A stretch of DNA of 38,579 bases from Actinomycetes bacterium (GTDB lineage Bacteria; Actinomycetota; Acidimicrobiia; IMCC26256; PALSA-610), in contig JAODBJ010000021.1 of the NCBI GenBank assembly GCA_025463905.1, positions 1 through 38,579 of the forward strand, given 5' to 3'. The translations under genes and the position numbers were made by a program. Shown here piece by piece: positions 8,159 to 16,182 of the stretch (the first letter of the stretch is position 1; each line of letters starts with the position of its first letter). A model generated the notes under the pieces. That model was not told the origin of the DNA. It did not search any database and was given only the letters and a program-made list of their open reading frames with translations.

Positions 8159-9331
8159 ATGTCGAAGTACCACATCGTCGACGCCGACTGCCACATCCTC
8201 GAACCACCCGACATCTGGGACAACTGGCTCGCGTCGAAGTATGGGGACAAAGCGCCGAAGCTGGTGAAAGACATGGCCGGCGGCGACGCGTGGCTCACCG
8301 CGGTAGGCGGCGACCCCGACCCCATCGGCCTCGTGTCCACGCCGGGTATGGCGTGGGACAACTTCCGTTGGTACGGCGTCACCTACGAAGAGGCGCGCAC
8401 CGGCTGTTACAACGGTGCCGAGCGCCTGAAAGACATGGACATCGACGGCGTGGACGCCGAGATCCTGTTCCCGCCGCAGCGCACCATGAGCCACTTCCTC
8501 GGCGACGACGACGACGACTTCGTGCTCGCCGGTGTGGAGGCCTACAACAACTTCCTCTTCGAGGAGTTCTGCGCGCCCGATCCGACCCGGCTCATCGGGC
8601 TCGCGCAGATTCCGTCGCTCGGTATCGACGTCGCGGTCGACTCGCTGCGCAAGGCGAAAGCGCGCGGGGCGAAGGGCGTCCTGATCTCGAACTGGCCGTC
8701 GGGGGAGAGCAACCTGTCGCGCGACGACGACCCGTTCTGGGCCGCGGCCGTCGACGAAGGTCTCCCCGTATCGATCCACATCAACATCATCAGCCGCAAG
8801 CAGCGCAGTGGGTCGCGCAAAGCGGCTGCGAAGTCGGGCAACGCGCTCTACGACATGACGAGCGAGCAGACGCGCGCCAAAGCCATCGGTGGCATGAGCC
8901 ATGTGTTCTCGATGGCGGCCGGGAACATCACCTCGATGCTCTTCACCGGCGTGTTCGACCGCTTCCCCGAACTGCAAGTGGCGTGGATCGAAACGGGTGT
9001 GGGTTGGCTGCCGCACTTCATCGAATGCCTCGACGACCGCTACTGGCGCAACCGCAACTGGGGTGATCTGCCGATCAAGCAACCGCCGTCGTACTACTGG
9101 TACCAGAACAACGCGGCGAGCTTCATCACCGACCGCAGTGGCGTCGAGTTACGCCACCGCGTTGGCGTCGAGAACATGATGTGGTCGTCCGACTACCCGC
9201 ACCACGGCAACGACTGGCCGTACTCGCGCAAGTCGATCGAAGACACCATGGGCAACATTCCCGCCGAGGAGCGCGAGAAGATCACCGGCGCGAACGCCGT
9301 GCGCATCTGGAACCTCGACCAGTCTGAATAA
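8159..9331 (+). CDS. Amidohydrolase family protein (ACMSD-like)
   Basis: A 390-residue TIM-barrel protein of the amidohydrolase 2 group, whose members hydrolyse or decarboxylate carboxylic acids with one metal ion. Visible ligand positions are the N-terminal VDADCH, His in SIHIN and Asp in WSSDYPHH near the C-terminus. Length fits the family (about 350-400). The start is supported by GGGAGG a few bases before ATG. It is common beside acyl-CoA and steroid catabolic genes in actinobacteria, where its reaction is not established to my knowledge. The divergent CoA-transferase and shared palindrome suggest joint control. It ends 21 bases before a convergent lipoprotein gene. Confidence 0.85.
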   Translation: MSKYHIVDADCHILEPPDIWDNWLASKYGDKAPKLVKDMAGGDAWLTAVGGDPDPIGLVSTPGMAWDNFRWYGVTYEEARTGCYNGAERLKDMDIDGVDAEILFPPQRTMSHFLGDDDDDFVLAGVEAYNNFLFEEFCAPDPTRLIGLAQIPSLGIDVAVDSLRKAKARGAKGVLISNWPSGESNLSRDDDPFWAAAVDEGLPVSIHINIISRKQRSGSRKAAAKSGNALYDMTSEQTRAKAIGGMSHVFSMAAGNITSMLFTGVFDRFPELQVAWIETGVGWLPHFIECLDDRYWRNRNWGDLPIKQPPSYYWYQNNAASFITDRSGVELRHRVGVENMMWSSDYPHHGNDWPYSRKSIEDTMGNIPAEEREKITGANAVRIWNLDQSE

Positions 9332-9340
9332 CGCTCGGCG

Positions 9341-9360
9341 CGTTACGGCGCGTTACGGCG
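9341..9360. repeat. Two tandem copies of CGTTACGGCG
   Basis: A 10-bp unit is duplicated in the gap between two convergent genes, and the second copy provides the lipoprotein stop codon (TAA on the minus strand). Likely a small slippage event. Confidence 0.85.
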
Positions 9361-9796
9361 CGATGTGCACCGCTACGTCGTTCGGCGCGGGCGTACTCGC
9401 GGCCGCCGACACCGTGACCAGTGCCTGCGCGCTTGCCTTCTGGGCGGAGAAACTGACGTCGGTACCCACGGCGGTGACCTCGCCGACGTCGAAGCCCTTG
9501 TCTTTCAACGCCTGCTGGTACGCGGTGGCGATCGCGGGGAACGTACGCCCGTCGTCCACATAGAGCGTGGCGGTGCCGGGTTCGTAGTTGTCGATCTTCC
9601 ACCCGGTGGGTACCGGGAAGTCCTTCAGCGCCGCCGGCATCGCGCCGTTGCCCGTTGAACCCGAGCCCGTGGTGCCCGCCGATGCGGTGCTCGGCGTGGT
9701 CGGCGTCGCTTGTTTGGCAGTGCTGCTCCCGCCCCCGCAAGAAACCAACGCGGCGAACGCGGCGACAGTGACGCCGAAGAGCGGGACATTGCGCAT
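9353..9796 (-). CDS. Small secreted lipoprotein, function unknown
   Basis: A 147-residue protein with a type II signal peptide: MRNVP, a hydrophobic stretch and the lipobox LVSC, so it should be exported and lipid-anchored at Cys20. A Ser/Thr/Gly/Pro-rich linker follows, then a compact domain of about 90 residues (DFPVPTGWKIDNYEPGTA to the end) that I do not recognise. The start at 9796 is supported by AGGAG about 10 bases ahead and by the signal peptide. It stands alone on this strand and is divergent from the VOC gene at 9890. Confidence 0.82.
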   Translation of the reverse strand: MRNVPLFGVTVAAFAALVSCGGGSSTAKQATPTTPSTASAGTTGSGSTGNGAMPAALKDFPVPTGWKIDNYEPGTATLYVDDGRTFPAIATAYQQALKDKGFDVGEVTAVGTDVSFSAQKASAQALVTVSAAASTPAPNDVAVHIAP

Positions 9797-9877
9797 GCTT
9801 GTGTGTCTCCTAGTTGGGCGACCCGAGACATCGAGTGCCACGGAGGGCGAGAACGTACACGGCGCGTCGCAGGTTCG

Positions 9878-9883
9878 TAGGCT
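9878..9883 (+). promoter_or_regulatory. Likely -10 element (TAGGCT) of a leaderless VOC gene
   Basis: TAGGCT ends 6 bases before the GTG start at 9890. No ribosome site is visible between them. Confidence 0.45.
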
Positions 9884-9889
9884 TATGCC

Positions 9890-10267
9890 GTGGCGAACAA
9901 CGTGGTGCACTTTGCCATCCACGCCGACGACATCGCGCGGGCGCAGCGCTTCTACGAAGCGGTGTTCGGATGGCGCTTCGAGGCTTGGGGTCCACCGGGC
10001 TTCTTCCGCATTCATACTGGAACACCCGACGATCCCGGCATCGAGGGCGCGCTCCACGAACGACTCGAACCGCTTCACGGCACCGGTATGCGCGGTTTCG
10101 AGTGCACGGTGAGCGTCGACGACGTCGCGGAGGTGAGGGAACGCGTGCTCGCGAACGGCGGCACGATCGTGTACGACGAGGTCGAGATCCCCACGGTCGG
10201 AACGTTGGTGCAATTCCTCGACACCGAGGGCAACGTCTGCGGCGCGATGAAGTACGTGTCGAGCTAG
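9890..10267 (+). CDS. VOC family protein (glyoxalase-like)
   Basis: A 125-residue vicinal oxygen chelate protein starting MANNVVHFAIHADDIARAQRFYEAVFGW and ending FLDTEGNVCGAMKY, the classic two-module pattern of small actinobacterial glyoxalase/bleomycin-resistance-like proteins. His7 and an acidic residue near the C-terminus could bind metal. Reaction unknown. Its stop codon overlaps that of the convergent MerR gene: the four bases CTAG at 10264-10267 give TAG on both strands. Confidence 0.83.
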   Translation: MANNVVHFAIHADDIARAQRFYEAVFGWRFEAWGPPGFFRIHTGTPDDPGIEGALHERLEPLHGTGMRGFECTVSVDDVAEVRERVLANGGTIVYDEVEIPTVGTLVQFLDTEGNVCGAMKYVSS

Positions 10268-11010
10268 ACCGCCGGAAGCTCGCCGGTGGGCGGGTCGTCG
10301 AACGGCACGCCTCCGACGCCCACCTGGTCGGCCGCGGCTTGGGCGATCGCGTCGAGGGTGAGGCGTTGCACCGTGCGCTGGTGGACGTAGTTGAGGACGC
10401 GTTCGATCGCGGGGATCAGCTCATGGGTGTGTTCGGTGAGTTCGCGCTGCATCTCGAACAACGCTCCGGGTTCCCACTCGCGGGTCTCGCCGGCGAGAAC
10501 GGCGTGCACGCTCGCCTGCAGAACCCGGAAGTGGTGCACGTAGATGCCGGCCAACTCGAGGAGCACCTCGCGGGTCATCCCGACCCGTTCGAGGTCGTTC
10601 ACCGCCCGCAGCATGGCGACGTCGCTCTCGTCGTAGGCGTCGCGGCCGAACTCCGCCGGATCGGGGAGCAAGCCGATCTCACGCAGCGCTTCGACGAGCG
10701 CGGTTTCGGTTCCGGCCCGTTCGATCAGGTCGTCGAGCGTGAGGCCGGGACTGGGACCGCCGAACAGTTCGGCGAGACCGGGCCGATCGGAGTCGAGGAT
10801 GGCCCGGATGGCCGCGAGCGAGAACCGTTGTTCCTGCAGCTCACGGATACGAGCCAACCGCTCTAAGTGAAGCTTGCCGTACAGCTTGTGGCGGCCGGAG
10901 CGCTCAGGGAGCGGGAGGAGCCGCTCGCGGGCGTAGTAGCGGATGGTGTCGACCGTGACGCCGGCCCGTTGGGCCAGGTCGTCGATGCGCCAACAGGGTT
11001 CGGCTGCCAA
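10264..11010 (-). CDS. MerR family transcriptional regulator
   Basis: About 248 residues. The N-terminal winged helix reads WRIDDLAQRAGVTVDTIRYYARERLL, followed by GRHKLYG and HLERLARIRELQEQRFSLAAI, the standard MerR DNA-binding and dimer-helix layout. The long C-terminal helical domain lacks the Cys pattern of metal sensors, so it probably senses a small molecule or a partner protein. There is no ATG near the domain start. TTG at 11010 or 11013 is the best choice, right after GGTGGA, but the spacing is short and the start is uncertain. An inverted repeat at 11048-11072 in the AT-rich promoter is a likely self-operator. The divergent neighbour is the small gene at 11154. Confidence 0.85.
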   Translation of the reverse strand: MAAEPCWRIDDLAQRAGVTVDTIRYYARERLLPLPERSGRHKLYGKLHLERLARIRELQEQRFSLAAIRAILDSDRPGLAELFGGPSPGLTLDDLIERAGTETALVEALREIGLLPDPAEFGRDAYDESDVAMLRAVNDLERVGMTREVLLELAGIYVHHFRVLQASVHAVLAGETREWEPGALFEMQRELTEHTHELIPAIERVLNYVHQRTVQRLTLDAIAQAAADQVGVGGVPFDDPPTGELPAV

Positions 11011-11047
11011 CAATCCACCTTTTTTGCCGTTGCACCCACTACAATGA

Positions 11048-11072
11048 GAGTAGATACTTTCAGTGTCTATAC
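11048..11072. promoter_or_regulatory. Imperfect inverted repeat, likely MerR operator
   Basis: Arms GAGTAGATAC and GTGTCTATAC with a 5-base spacer match at 7 of 10 positions. It lies in an AT-rich island between the MerR gene and a divergent small gene, the usual place for a self-regulated MerR site. Confidence 0.5.
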
Positions 11073-11153
11073 TCTTGTGCAAGACACTCTGGATCGGCAC
11101 TCCGGTGTTGGTACTGAGAAAAACGTAGCACCGCTTAGAGAAGAGAGACGGCG

Positions 11154-11333
11154 ATGCGAGATGCAACCCCCACATGGTCCCGGAGAGGGCGAGACGAAGG
11201 CTTCTCCCGGCACGACACCAACGACTCCTCGGAACGCGAAGCCATCCGCTGGCTCGCTTCGCAACTGCGGTGGGAACGAACTCTCAACCGTTTGCGTTGT
11301 GACGATGGGGCGCAGGACGCACAAGCCGCCTGA
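11154..11333 (+). CDS. Small hypothetical protein, 59 residues
   Basis: The frame starts MRDATPTWSRRGRDEG and continues to SEREAIRWLASQLRWERTLN, an amphipathic Trp/Arg-rich helix, then ends in QDAQAA. A purine-rich AAGAGAGACGGCG precedes ATG and could act as ribosome site. It starts about 80 bases from the MerR-type inverted repeat and reads away from it, so it may be the target of that regulator. It is too short for most gene callers. I do not recognise a family. Support is the start context, the protein-like helix and the absence of a competing gene. Confidence 0.55.
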   Translation: MRDATPTWSRRGRDEGFSRHDTNDSSEREAIRWLASQLRWERTLNRLRCDDGAQDAQAA

Positions 11334-11386
11334 ACCCCGTCTCCAAACACCCCGGCCGGGCCCCCCGCCGGTCGAGGGTTCGCCGG

Positions 11387-11410
11387 CCCCGGTTTCCCCC
11401 CAAGCCGGGG
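11387..11410. terminator. GC-rich hairpin between convergent genes
   Basis: CCCCGG and CCGGGG arms with a 12-base loop lie between the stop of the small plus-strand gene (11333) and the stop of the minus-strand DUF35 gene (11421). There is no clear T-run. A bidirectional terminator is plausible. Confidence 0.4.
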
Positions 11411-11420
11411 TCGGCTCGCG

Positions 11421-11876
11421 TCAGGCGCGCGTCGCGCGCACCCAGCGGGGAAGCACGACGTCGTCGACGGCGTGGAACACCACCCGCACGGGCTCGCCGA
11501 CCTCGATCGTGTGCGGGTCGATCTCGTTGATCGGCCCGTCGTCGGTCGCAACGAGGTTGCCGACGAAGCGAATCGTCGGGTCGTCGTCGAGCTCGACCAC
11601 GATCACGTTGTAAGGCGCGAGCGGTGAATACGCCGGCAGCAACGGCGGGTGCGGAACGACGAACGACCACACTCGACCTCGCCCCGACGTGCGCTCCCAA
11701 GTGATCTCGGTCGAGCGGCAATGCGGGCACATCGGCCGCGGCGGATGCCGCCATCTCCCGCACGCAGCGCACGCCTGCACGAGCAGTTCGCCGCGCGCGG
11801 TGCCGGCCCAAAACTCGGCTGCTGTCGGCTCTGAGAGATCAGGAAGTAAGAAACCTTGCTCCTCGGTCGCGCTCAC
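11421..11876 (-). CDS. Zn-ribbon/OB-fold protein (DUF35), partner of the Ltp2-like aldolase
   Basis: A 151-residue protein with a zinc ribbon (Cys36, Cys39, Cys50, Cys53) followed by an OB fold (GRGRVWSFVVPHPPLLPAY to the end). DUF35 proteins are known partners of thiolase-fold enzymes. In steroid side-chain degradation the ChsH2 DUF35 domain is needed for Ltp2 retro-aldolase activity. Here it stands alone rather than fused to a hydratase domain as in ChsH2, and lies next to the Ltp2-like gene, which makes a pair likely. GTG at 11876 is preferred over TTG at 11888 because it overlaps the stop of the preceding mini-ORF as GTGA. Confidence 0.85.
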   Translation of the reverse strand: MSATEEQGFLLPDLSEPTAAEFWAGTARGELLVQACAACGRWRHPPRPMCPHCRSTEITWERTSGRGRVWSFVVPHPPLLPAYSPLAPYNVIVVELDDDPTIRFVGNLVATDDGPINEIDPHTIEVGEPVRVVFHAVDDVVLPRWVRATRA

Positions 11877-11953
11877 TCGGCGGCCCAAGTGACGAGCGCG
11901 TGCCCAACGGTACGTTCGCCGCTCCTGCGAGTTCGCTCGCTCCGCTCGTTCAC
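11873..11953 (-). CDS. Putative coupled mini-ORF, 26 residues, starts MNERSERTRRSG
   Basis: Starts with GTG 28 bases after the Ltp2-like stop and ends in a TGA that overlaps the GTG of the DUF35 gene (GTGA). It shares the N-terminal pattern M(S/N)ERSE(R/Q) and the position between two co-directional genes with the mini-ORFs at 1533-1616 and 28294-28356. Downstream of the first seven codons it differs. It may be a short coupling peptide or a dispersed repeat. Confidence 0.4.
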   Translation of the reverse strand: MNERSERTRRSGERTVGHALVTWAAE

Positions 11954-11981
11954 CGCGCCTCGATTCGTCTCTGCCACAGCC

Positions 11982-13145
11982 TCACGCGGGCTCCTTGGTG
12001 AAGAGGACGGCGCTGGTCGGGACGCCTTCGCCGCTCGTGACGAGCGACACGTCGGCGCCCTCCACCTGACACGGAGAGGTGCCGCGGATCTGGCGCACGC
12101 CTTCGAGCACGAGATTGAAGCCGTGGACGTAGGCCTCGCTCATCCCGCCGCCCGACGTGTTCACGGGTAGCCCGCCGTTCGGCCATTCGATGTTGCCGTT
12201 GTCGGTGAAGGGTCCGGCCTCGCCGCGTTCACAGAACCCGTATCCCTCGAGCGACAGCAGGATCAGTGGGCTGAACGCGTCGTACAGCTGCGCAACCTTC
12301 ACGTCGCCCGGCGTCACGTCGGCGTTCGCCCAGAGCTTCTCCGCGGTTGCCCACGCGGGGCCGCGCAACGGGTCGTCGTTGAAGTAGTTGATCATCGTCT
12401 GATGCTGAGCGGGGAGCCCTTGCGCAAACGCGTGAACAAACGCCGGCGCCTGCTGGCAATCTCTCGCCCGTTCCGCCGACGTGATCACGATCGCGAGCGC
12501 GCCGTCGGTTTCGAGGCAGTTGTCGAACAGGCACAACGGTTCGCTGATCCAGCGCGCGTTGAGATACTCGTCGCGCGTCAACGGTCGCTCGTACATCGTG
12601 GCCGCGGGGTTTTGGTTCGCGTGCTTGCGGAACGCGAGCGCGACGTTCGCGAGGTGATCGCGCGTCCCGCCGTATTCGTGCATGTACCGCCGGGTGAGCA
12701 TCGCGACTTCGTCGACGGGCCGCAGCAGGCCGAACGGGCGGCTCCACATCCAGTGGTCGCTGAGGCGCGCTTCGGCTTGCGCCCAGGGGCGGCTCGCTTT
12801 CGACGCGCGCTTGCGGGCCCGCCACGCGACCGCGACGTTGCACTGACCGGTCGCGACGGCCATGGCGGCGTGCCCCACCGCGCCACAACCTGCGCCCCCG
12901 CCGTAACCCACTTGCGAGAAGTAGGTGATGTCGCCGAGCCCGACATTGCGCGCGACGTCGACTTCGCGATTCAGCTCCATCGTGTACGACGACAGCCCGT
13001 CGACTTCCGACGGCGCGATCCCGGCGTCGTCGAGCGCGGCTGAGATCGCCTGACACGCAAGCGACAGTTCGGTGGCCGGAAGACCTTTCCCGAAGGCGGT
13101 TTGGCCGATCCCGACGACTGCGGTCTTGTCTTTGATGAACGACAT
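11982..13145 (-). CDS. ltp2: Ltp2-like steroid side-chain aldolase (thiolase fold)
   Basis: A 387-residue thiolase-superfamily protein. It shares with Ltp2 (Rv3540c) the segments GYGGGAGCGAVGHAAMAVATG (in part), RWISEPLCLFDNCLETDGA and the C-terminal SEAYVHG, where Tyr339 corresponds to the Tyr proposed as catalytic in Ltp2. Ltp2 splits the C22 beta-hydroxy-acyl-CoA side chain of the steroid to a 17-ketosteroid and propionyl-CoA, and needs a DUF35 partner. The DUF35 gene is next downstream. The operon also holds an enoyl-CoA hydratase (10 bases upstream) that could make the hydroxyacyl substrate and an acyl-CoA synthetase. The substrate may differ from that of mycobacterial Ltp2. Confidence 0.82.
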   Translation of the reverse strand: MSFIKDKTAVVGIGQTAFGKGLPATELSLACQAISAALDDAGIAPSEVDGLSSYTMELNREVDVARNVGLGDITYFSQVGYGGGAGCGAVGHAAMAVATGQCNVAVAWRARKRASKASRPWAQAEARLSDHWMWSRPFGLLRPVDEVAMLTRRYMHEYGGTRDHLANVALAFRKHANQNPAATMYERPLTRDEYLNARWISEPLCLFDNCLETDGALAIVITSAERARDCQQAPAFVHAFAQGLPAQHQTMINYFNDDPLRGPAWATAEKLWANADVTPGDVKVAQLYDAFSPLILLSLEGYGFCERGEAGPFTDNGNIEWPNGGLPVNTSGGGMSEAYVHGFNLVLEGVRQIRGTSPCQVEGADVSLVTSGEGVPTSAVLFTKEPA

Positions 13146-13155
13146 CGAGTGCGAC

Positions 13156-13998
13156 CTACCAGCCGGTGAACTCGGTGGGGCGCCGCTCCCGGAACGAGTT
13201 CATGCCTTCGCTGCCGTCGTGGGTGCCGGTGTTGAGTTCCACGAGCATTGCTTCTTCTTCGAGCAGCCCTCGGCGGTCGAGTTCGGATGCATCGTGGAGC
13301 AGCTTCTTCGACCAGCCGATCGCTTTGGTCGGGCCTTGCGCGAGGCGCTCGGCCCATTCCTTCGTCGCCGCCATGAGCTGGTCGGCCGGCACGACCTTGT
13401 TCGCGATGCCGAGCTTCTCCATGTCGGCGGCTGACAGGTCGTCACCGAAGAAGATGAGCTCCTTCGCCTTGTGCATCCCGACGATGCGCGGCAACAAGTA
13501 CGCGACGCCGCCATCGGGTACGAGGCCGCGCCGCACGAACACCTGGATGAGTCGCGCGTTCTCGGCCGCGATCACCAGGTCGGCCGCGAGCGTGAACATC
13601 GACCCGCCACCGGCAGCGGTGCCGTTCAACGCCACGATCACCGGTTTCTCGCAGTCTTGTATCGCCTGCATGAGCGTTTGGAAACCGCGTCGCATCATGT
13701 CGATGCCGGTACCGACGACGCGTTCCGGGACGCCATCGGGCTGCGGCGGCGCGGGCGGGCGGATCGTGAGGTCGGCGCCGGTGCAGAAGTGTTTCTCGCC
13801 CGCAGCGGTGAGCACGATGGCGCGTACCGCGAGATCGGAATGTGCGTCGCGGAACCAGCGGATCAGCCGGTCGCGCACGTAGTAGGGGATTGCGTTGCCC
13901 GCCGCCGCGCGGTTGATGGTCAACCAGAGCACGCCGTTGTCGAGCCGCGAGAGCAGCTCTTCGTCGGCGCGTGCCTCGACGTCGATCTCTTCGGTCAC
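13156..13998 (-). CDS. Enoyl-CoA hydratase/isomerase family protein
   Basis: A 280-residue crotonase-fold protein. The oxyanion-hole segments are HFCTGADL and ALNGTAAGGGSMFTLAADLVIA, and the C-terminus ends RERRPTEFTGW as in many family members. It should hydrate or isomerise an unsaturated acyl-CoA. The GTG start overlaps the stop of the acyl-CoA synthetase by one base (TAGTGA). It is not the ring-opening hydrolase EchA20, judging from motifs I recall. Placed before the Ltp2-like aldolase, it plausibly supplies that enzyme's beta-hydroxyacyl-CoA. Confidence 0.86.
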   Translation of the reverse strand: MTEEIDVEARADEELLSRLDNGVLWLTINRAAAGNAIPYYVRDRLIRWFRDAHSDLAVRAIVLTAAGEKHFCTGADLTIRPPAPPQPDGVPERVVGTGIDMMRRGFQTLMQAIQDCEKPVIVALNGTAAGGGSMFTLAADLVIAAENARLIQVFVRRGLVPDGGVAYLLPRIVGMHKAKELIFFGDDLSAADMEKLGIANKVVPADQLMAATKEWAERLAQGPTKAIGWSKKLLHDASELDRRGLLEEEAMLVELNTGTHDGSEGMNSFRERRPTEFTGW

Positions 13999-16145
13999 TA
14001 TCGCTTCACCACCAGGGCATCGAGGGCGACCGCACCACGCGGCCGCACCACCAACGGGTTCACATCCAGTTCGCGCACGTCGCCGGCGAGATCCATCGCC
14101 AGGCGCTGCACCTTCATGATGGTGTCTATCAGCGCGTCTATGTCGGAAGGCTTCGCACCCCGCACGCCTTCGAGCAGCCGGAAGCCCTTCAGCTCGTGCA
14201 CCATCCGCTCGGCTTCGTCGCGGTCGAAGGGTGGGACGCGCGACACGACATCGCCGAGCACCTCTACGAATACGCCGCCCAGTCCCACTGTCACCACCGG
14301 GCCGAAGAGGTCGTCGTGCGACACGCCGACGAGGGTCTCGACCCCGCCGGTGACCATCTCGGACACGAGTACACCTTCGATGCGCGCCTGCCGGTTGGCC
14401 CGGCGCGCCTTCGCCAGGAGGTCCTCGTACGTTGCGCGTACTTCCTTCGCGCTCGCCACGCCGACCCGCACGAGCCCCGCGTCGCTCTTGTGCAGCAGGT
14501 CGGGTGACGAAACCTTCATCACCACCGGCAAGCCGAGTTGTTGCGCCGCCCGGACCGCGCCCGCGGCAGAATCGCACAGCACGTCGTTCGACGTCTTGAT
14601 GCCATACGCCTTCAGCACCTGCTTGCTCTGCCACTCGCTGAGGGCGTCGCCCGGAGCAAGGTCGGCGAGCAGCGCGCGTGCCTTCTTCGCCGCGGGCAGA
14701 GCGGATATGGGCGCGGTGTCGAACGGCGACGTGTGACGGGCGCGGAACCCGTGCCAGTCGAGATACGCGCGTACCGCGGTGACGCAGTTGGCGAAGGTGC
14801 GGAACACTGGCAGTTTCGAGTGGAGGAGCGTGTCGCGGTACGCGGGTTCGGTGCCTACCGGGGAGCCCCACACGACGAAGATCGGTTTGTCGGTGGTCTC
14901 GGACACCGCAATGAGATCGCGCACGAGCGGCGCGCTCATCGTCTCGAGCGCGCCGGTGATCGGACAGATGACGATGTGCACCTTCGGATCGGCGACGATC
15001 GCGTCGAGGATCTGGCGGCCGGCAGGGGTCATCACCGGGGGCCCGCCACAGTCGACCGGGTTCGACACCCGCAAGTACGCGGGGATCAAGCCGTCGTGCA
15101 ACGTGCGTTGTGTCTTCGCGCTGAGTTGCGGGAGGCGCAAACCGGCCGCGGCGGCCATGTCGGCCATGTGCGCGCCGGTACCGCCTGAGATCGCGTACAC
15201 GCACACACCGTCGCCCTTGGGGGGCTTCGTGCGCGCGAACGCGGCGGAAACCTCGAGCAATTCGTCGAGGCCATCCACCCGCGTTACGCCGAACTGGCGG
15301 AAGACGGCAGACGTGACGGCGTCGGAGCCGGTGAGATGACCCGTGTGCGACTGCGCCATCGACGCGCCTTCTTCGGTGCGCCCGACCTTCACGATCACGA
15401 TCGGTTTGCCGAGCTTCGCCGCGTGGTCGGCGGCGAGCATCAAGGTGCGGCCGTCCTTGAACCCTTCGATGTAGGCGGCGACGACGCCAACCTCGGGTTG
15501 CTCGGCGAAGTAGCGGCAGAAGTCGGCGAATTCGAGGTCGACCTCGTTGCCGGTTGGCGCCCAGTGCGACAAGCGGATGCCGATCTCTTGGCCTTGGAAC
15601 ACGGGGCGGCCCTGATGGCCCGACTGCGTGATGAGCGCGATCGCGGGGCCGGTGAGCGTGTCGTCGAAGTCTTCGAAGGCGTTGAGGTTCGTATTCGGCC
15701 CGAGGAGGCGCACGTCGTTCGCGCGCACGAGCGTGTCGAGTCGCGCCTCGAGCGCCGCGCCGGCGTCGCCGGTCTCGGAGAAGCCCGCCGCGAAGATCAC
15801 CGCGAACTTGGCCCCGCGCTTCACCACCTCTTCGTAGGTGTCGACGGCCTTGCCCGTGAGGACGATCGCGAGATCGATCTCCACATCGGCCGGGATGTCG
15901 GCCAGCGATGCGTAGCAGGGGAGCCCGAACACGGTCTCGTACTGCGGATGTACGGGCAGCATGCGAGCGCCGTTTTTCTCGCTCCACGCCTTGAACTTGC
16001 GGGTCATCGCGCCGTTCGGTTTGCGGGCCGATTCCGACGCGCCGATCACCGCGATCGTGCGCGGGTGCAAGAAGGTGTCGAGGTCGACGTCGCGAAGGCG
16101 CAGCGGCCGGCCGGACACGTCGAGGTCGGGTCGCGCGGCGGGCAT
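13998..16145 (-). CDS. ADP-forming acyl-CoA synthetase (acetate-CoA ligase family)
   Basis: A 715-residue fused enzyme. It has an N-terminal CoA-binding Rossmann domain (TIAVIGASESARKPNGA), a central succinyl-CoA-ligase-like domain with QSHTGHLTGSDAV holding the expected phospho-His, and a C-terminal ATP-grasp domain (SEWQSKQVLKAYGI, LPVVMKVSSPDLLHKSDAGLV). It makes acyl-CoA from acid, ATP and CoA with ADP as product, without the AMP step of FadD enzymes. The start is firm: CAGGAG lies 7 bases before ATG. It heads an operon with enoyl-CoA hydratase, Ltp2-like aldolase and DUF35. A TGACGTGTGCGTCA palindrome lies 37 bases before the start. Confidence 0.88.
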   Translation of the reverse strand: MPAARPDLDVSGRPLRLRDVDLDTFLHPRTIAVIGASESARKPNGAMTRKFKAWSEKNGARMLPVHPQYETVFGLPCYASLADIPADVEIDLAIVLTGKAVDTYEEVVKRGAKFAVIFAAGFSETGDAGAALEARLDTLVRANDVRLLGPNTNLNAFEDFDDTLTGPAIALITQSGHQGRPVFQGQEIGIRLSHWAPTGNEVDLEFADFCRYFAEQPEVGVVAAYIEGFKDGRTLMLAADHAAKLGKPIVIVKVGRTEEGASMAQSHTGHLTGSDAVTSAVFRQFGVTRVDGLDELLEVSAAFARTKPPKGDGVCVYAISGGTGAHMADMAAAAGLRLPQLSAKTQRTLHDGLIPAYLRVSNPVDCGGPPVMTPAGRQILDAIVADPKVHIVICPITGALETMSAPLVRDLIAVSETTDKPIFVVWGSPVGTEPAYRDTLLHSKLPVFRTFANCVTAVRAYLDWHGFRARHTSPFDTAPISALPAAKKARALLADLAPGDALSEWQSKQVLKAYGIKTSNDVLCDSAAGAVRAAQQLGLPVVMKVSSPDLLHKSDAGLVRVGVASAKEVRATYEDLLAKARRANRQARIEGVLVSEMVTGGVETLVGVSHDDLFGPVVTVGLGGVFVEVLGDVVSRVPPFDRDEAERMVHELKGFRLLEGVRGAKPSDIDALIDTIMKVQRLAMDLAGDVRELDVNPLVVRPRGAVALDALVVKR

Positions 16146-16182
16146 CGGCAGCTCCTGTACGGGGCGGGTGGGCGAGCCAGTA

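Noticed and set aside
8507-8522. GAC trinucleotide run in the amidohydrolase gene
   Set aside because: It encodes a short Asp run in a GC-rich genome and shows nothing beyond codon bias.
13156-15987. A 943-residue minus-strand frame
   Set aside because: Its first two thirds are an out-of-frame shadow of the ADP-forming acyl-CoA synthetase. The real gene is the hydratase from 13998.
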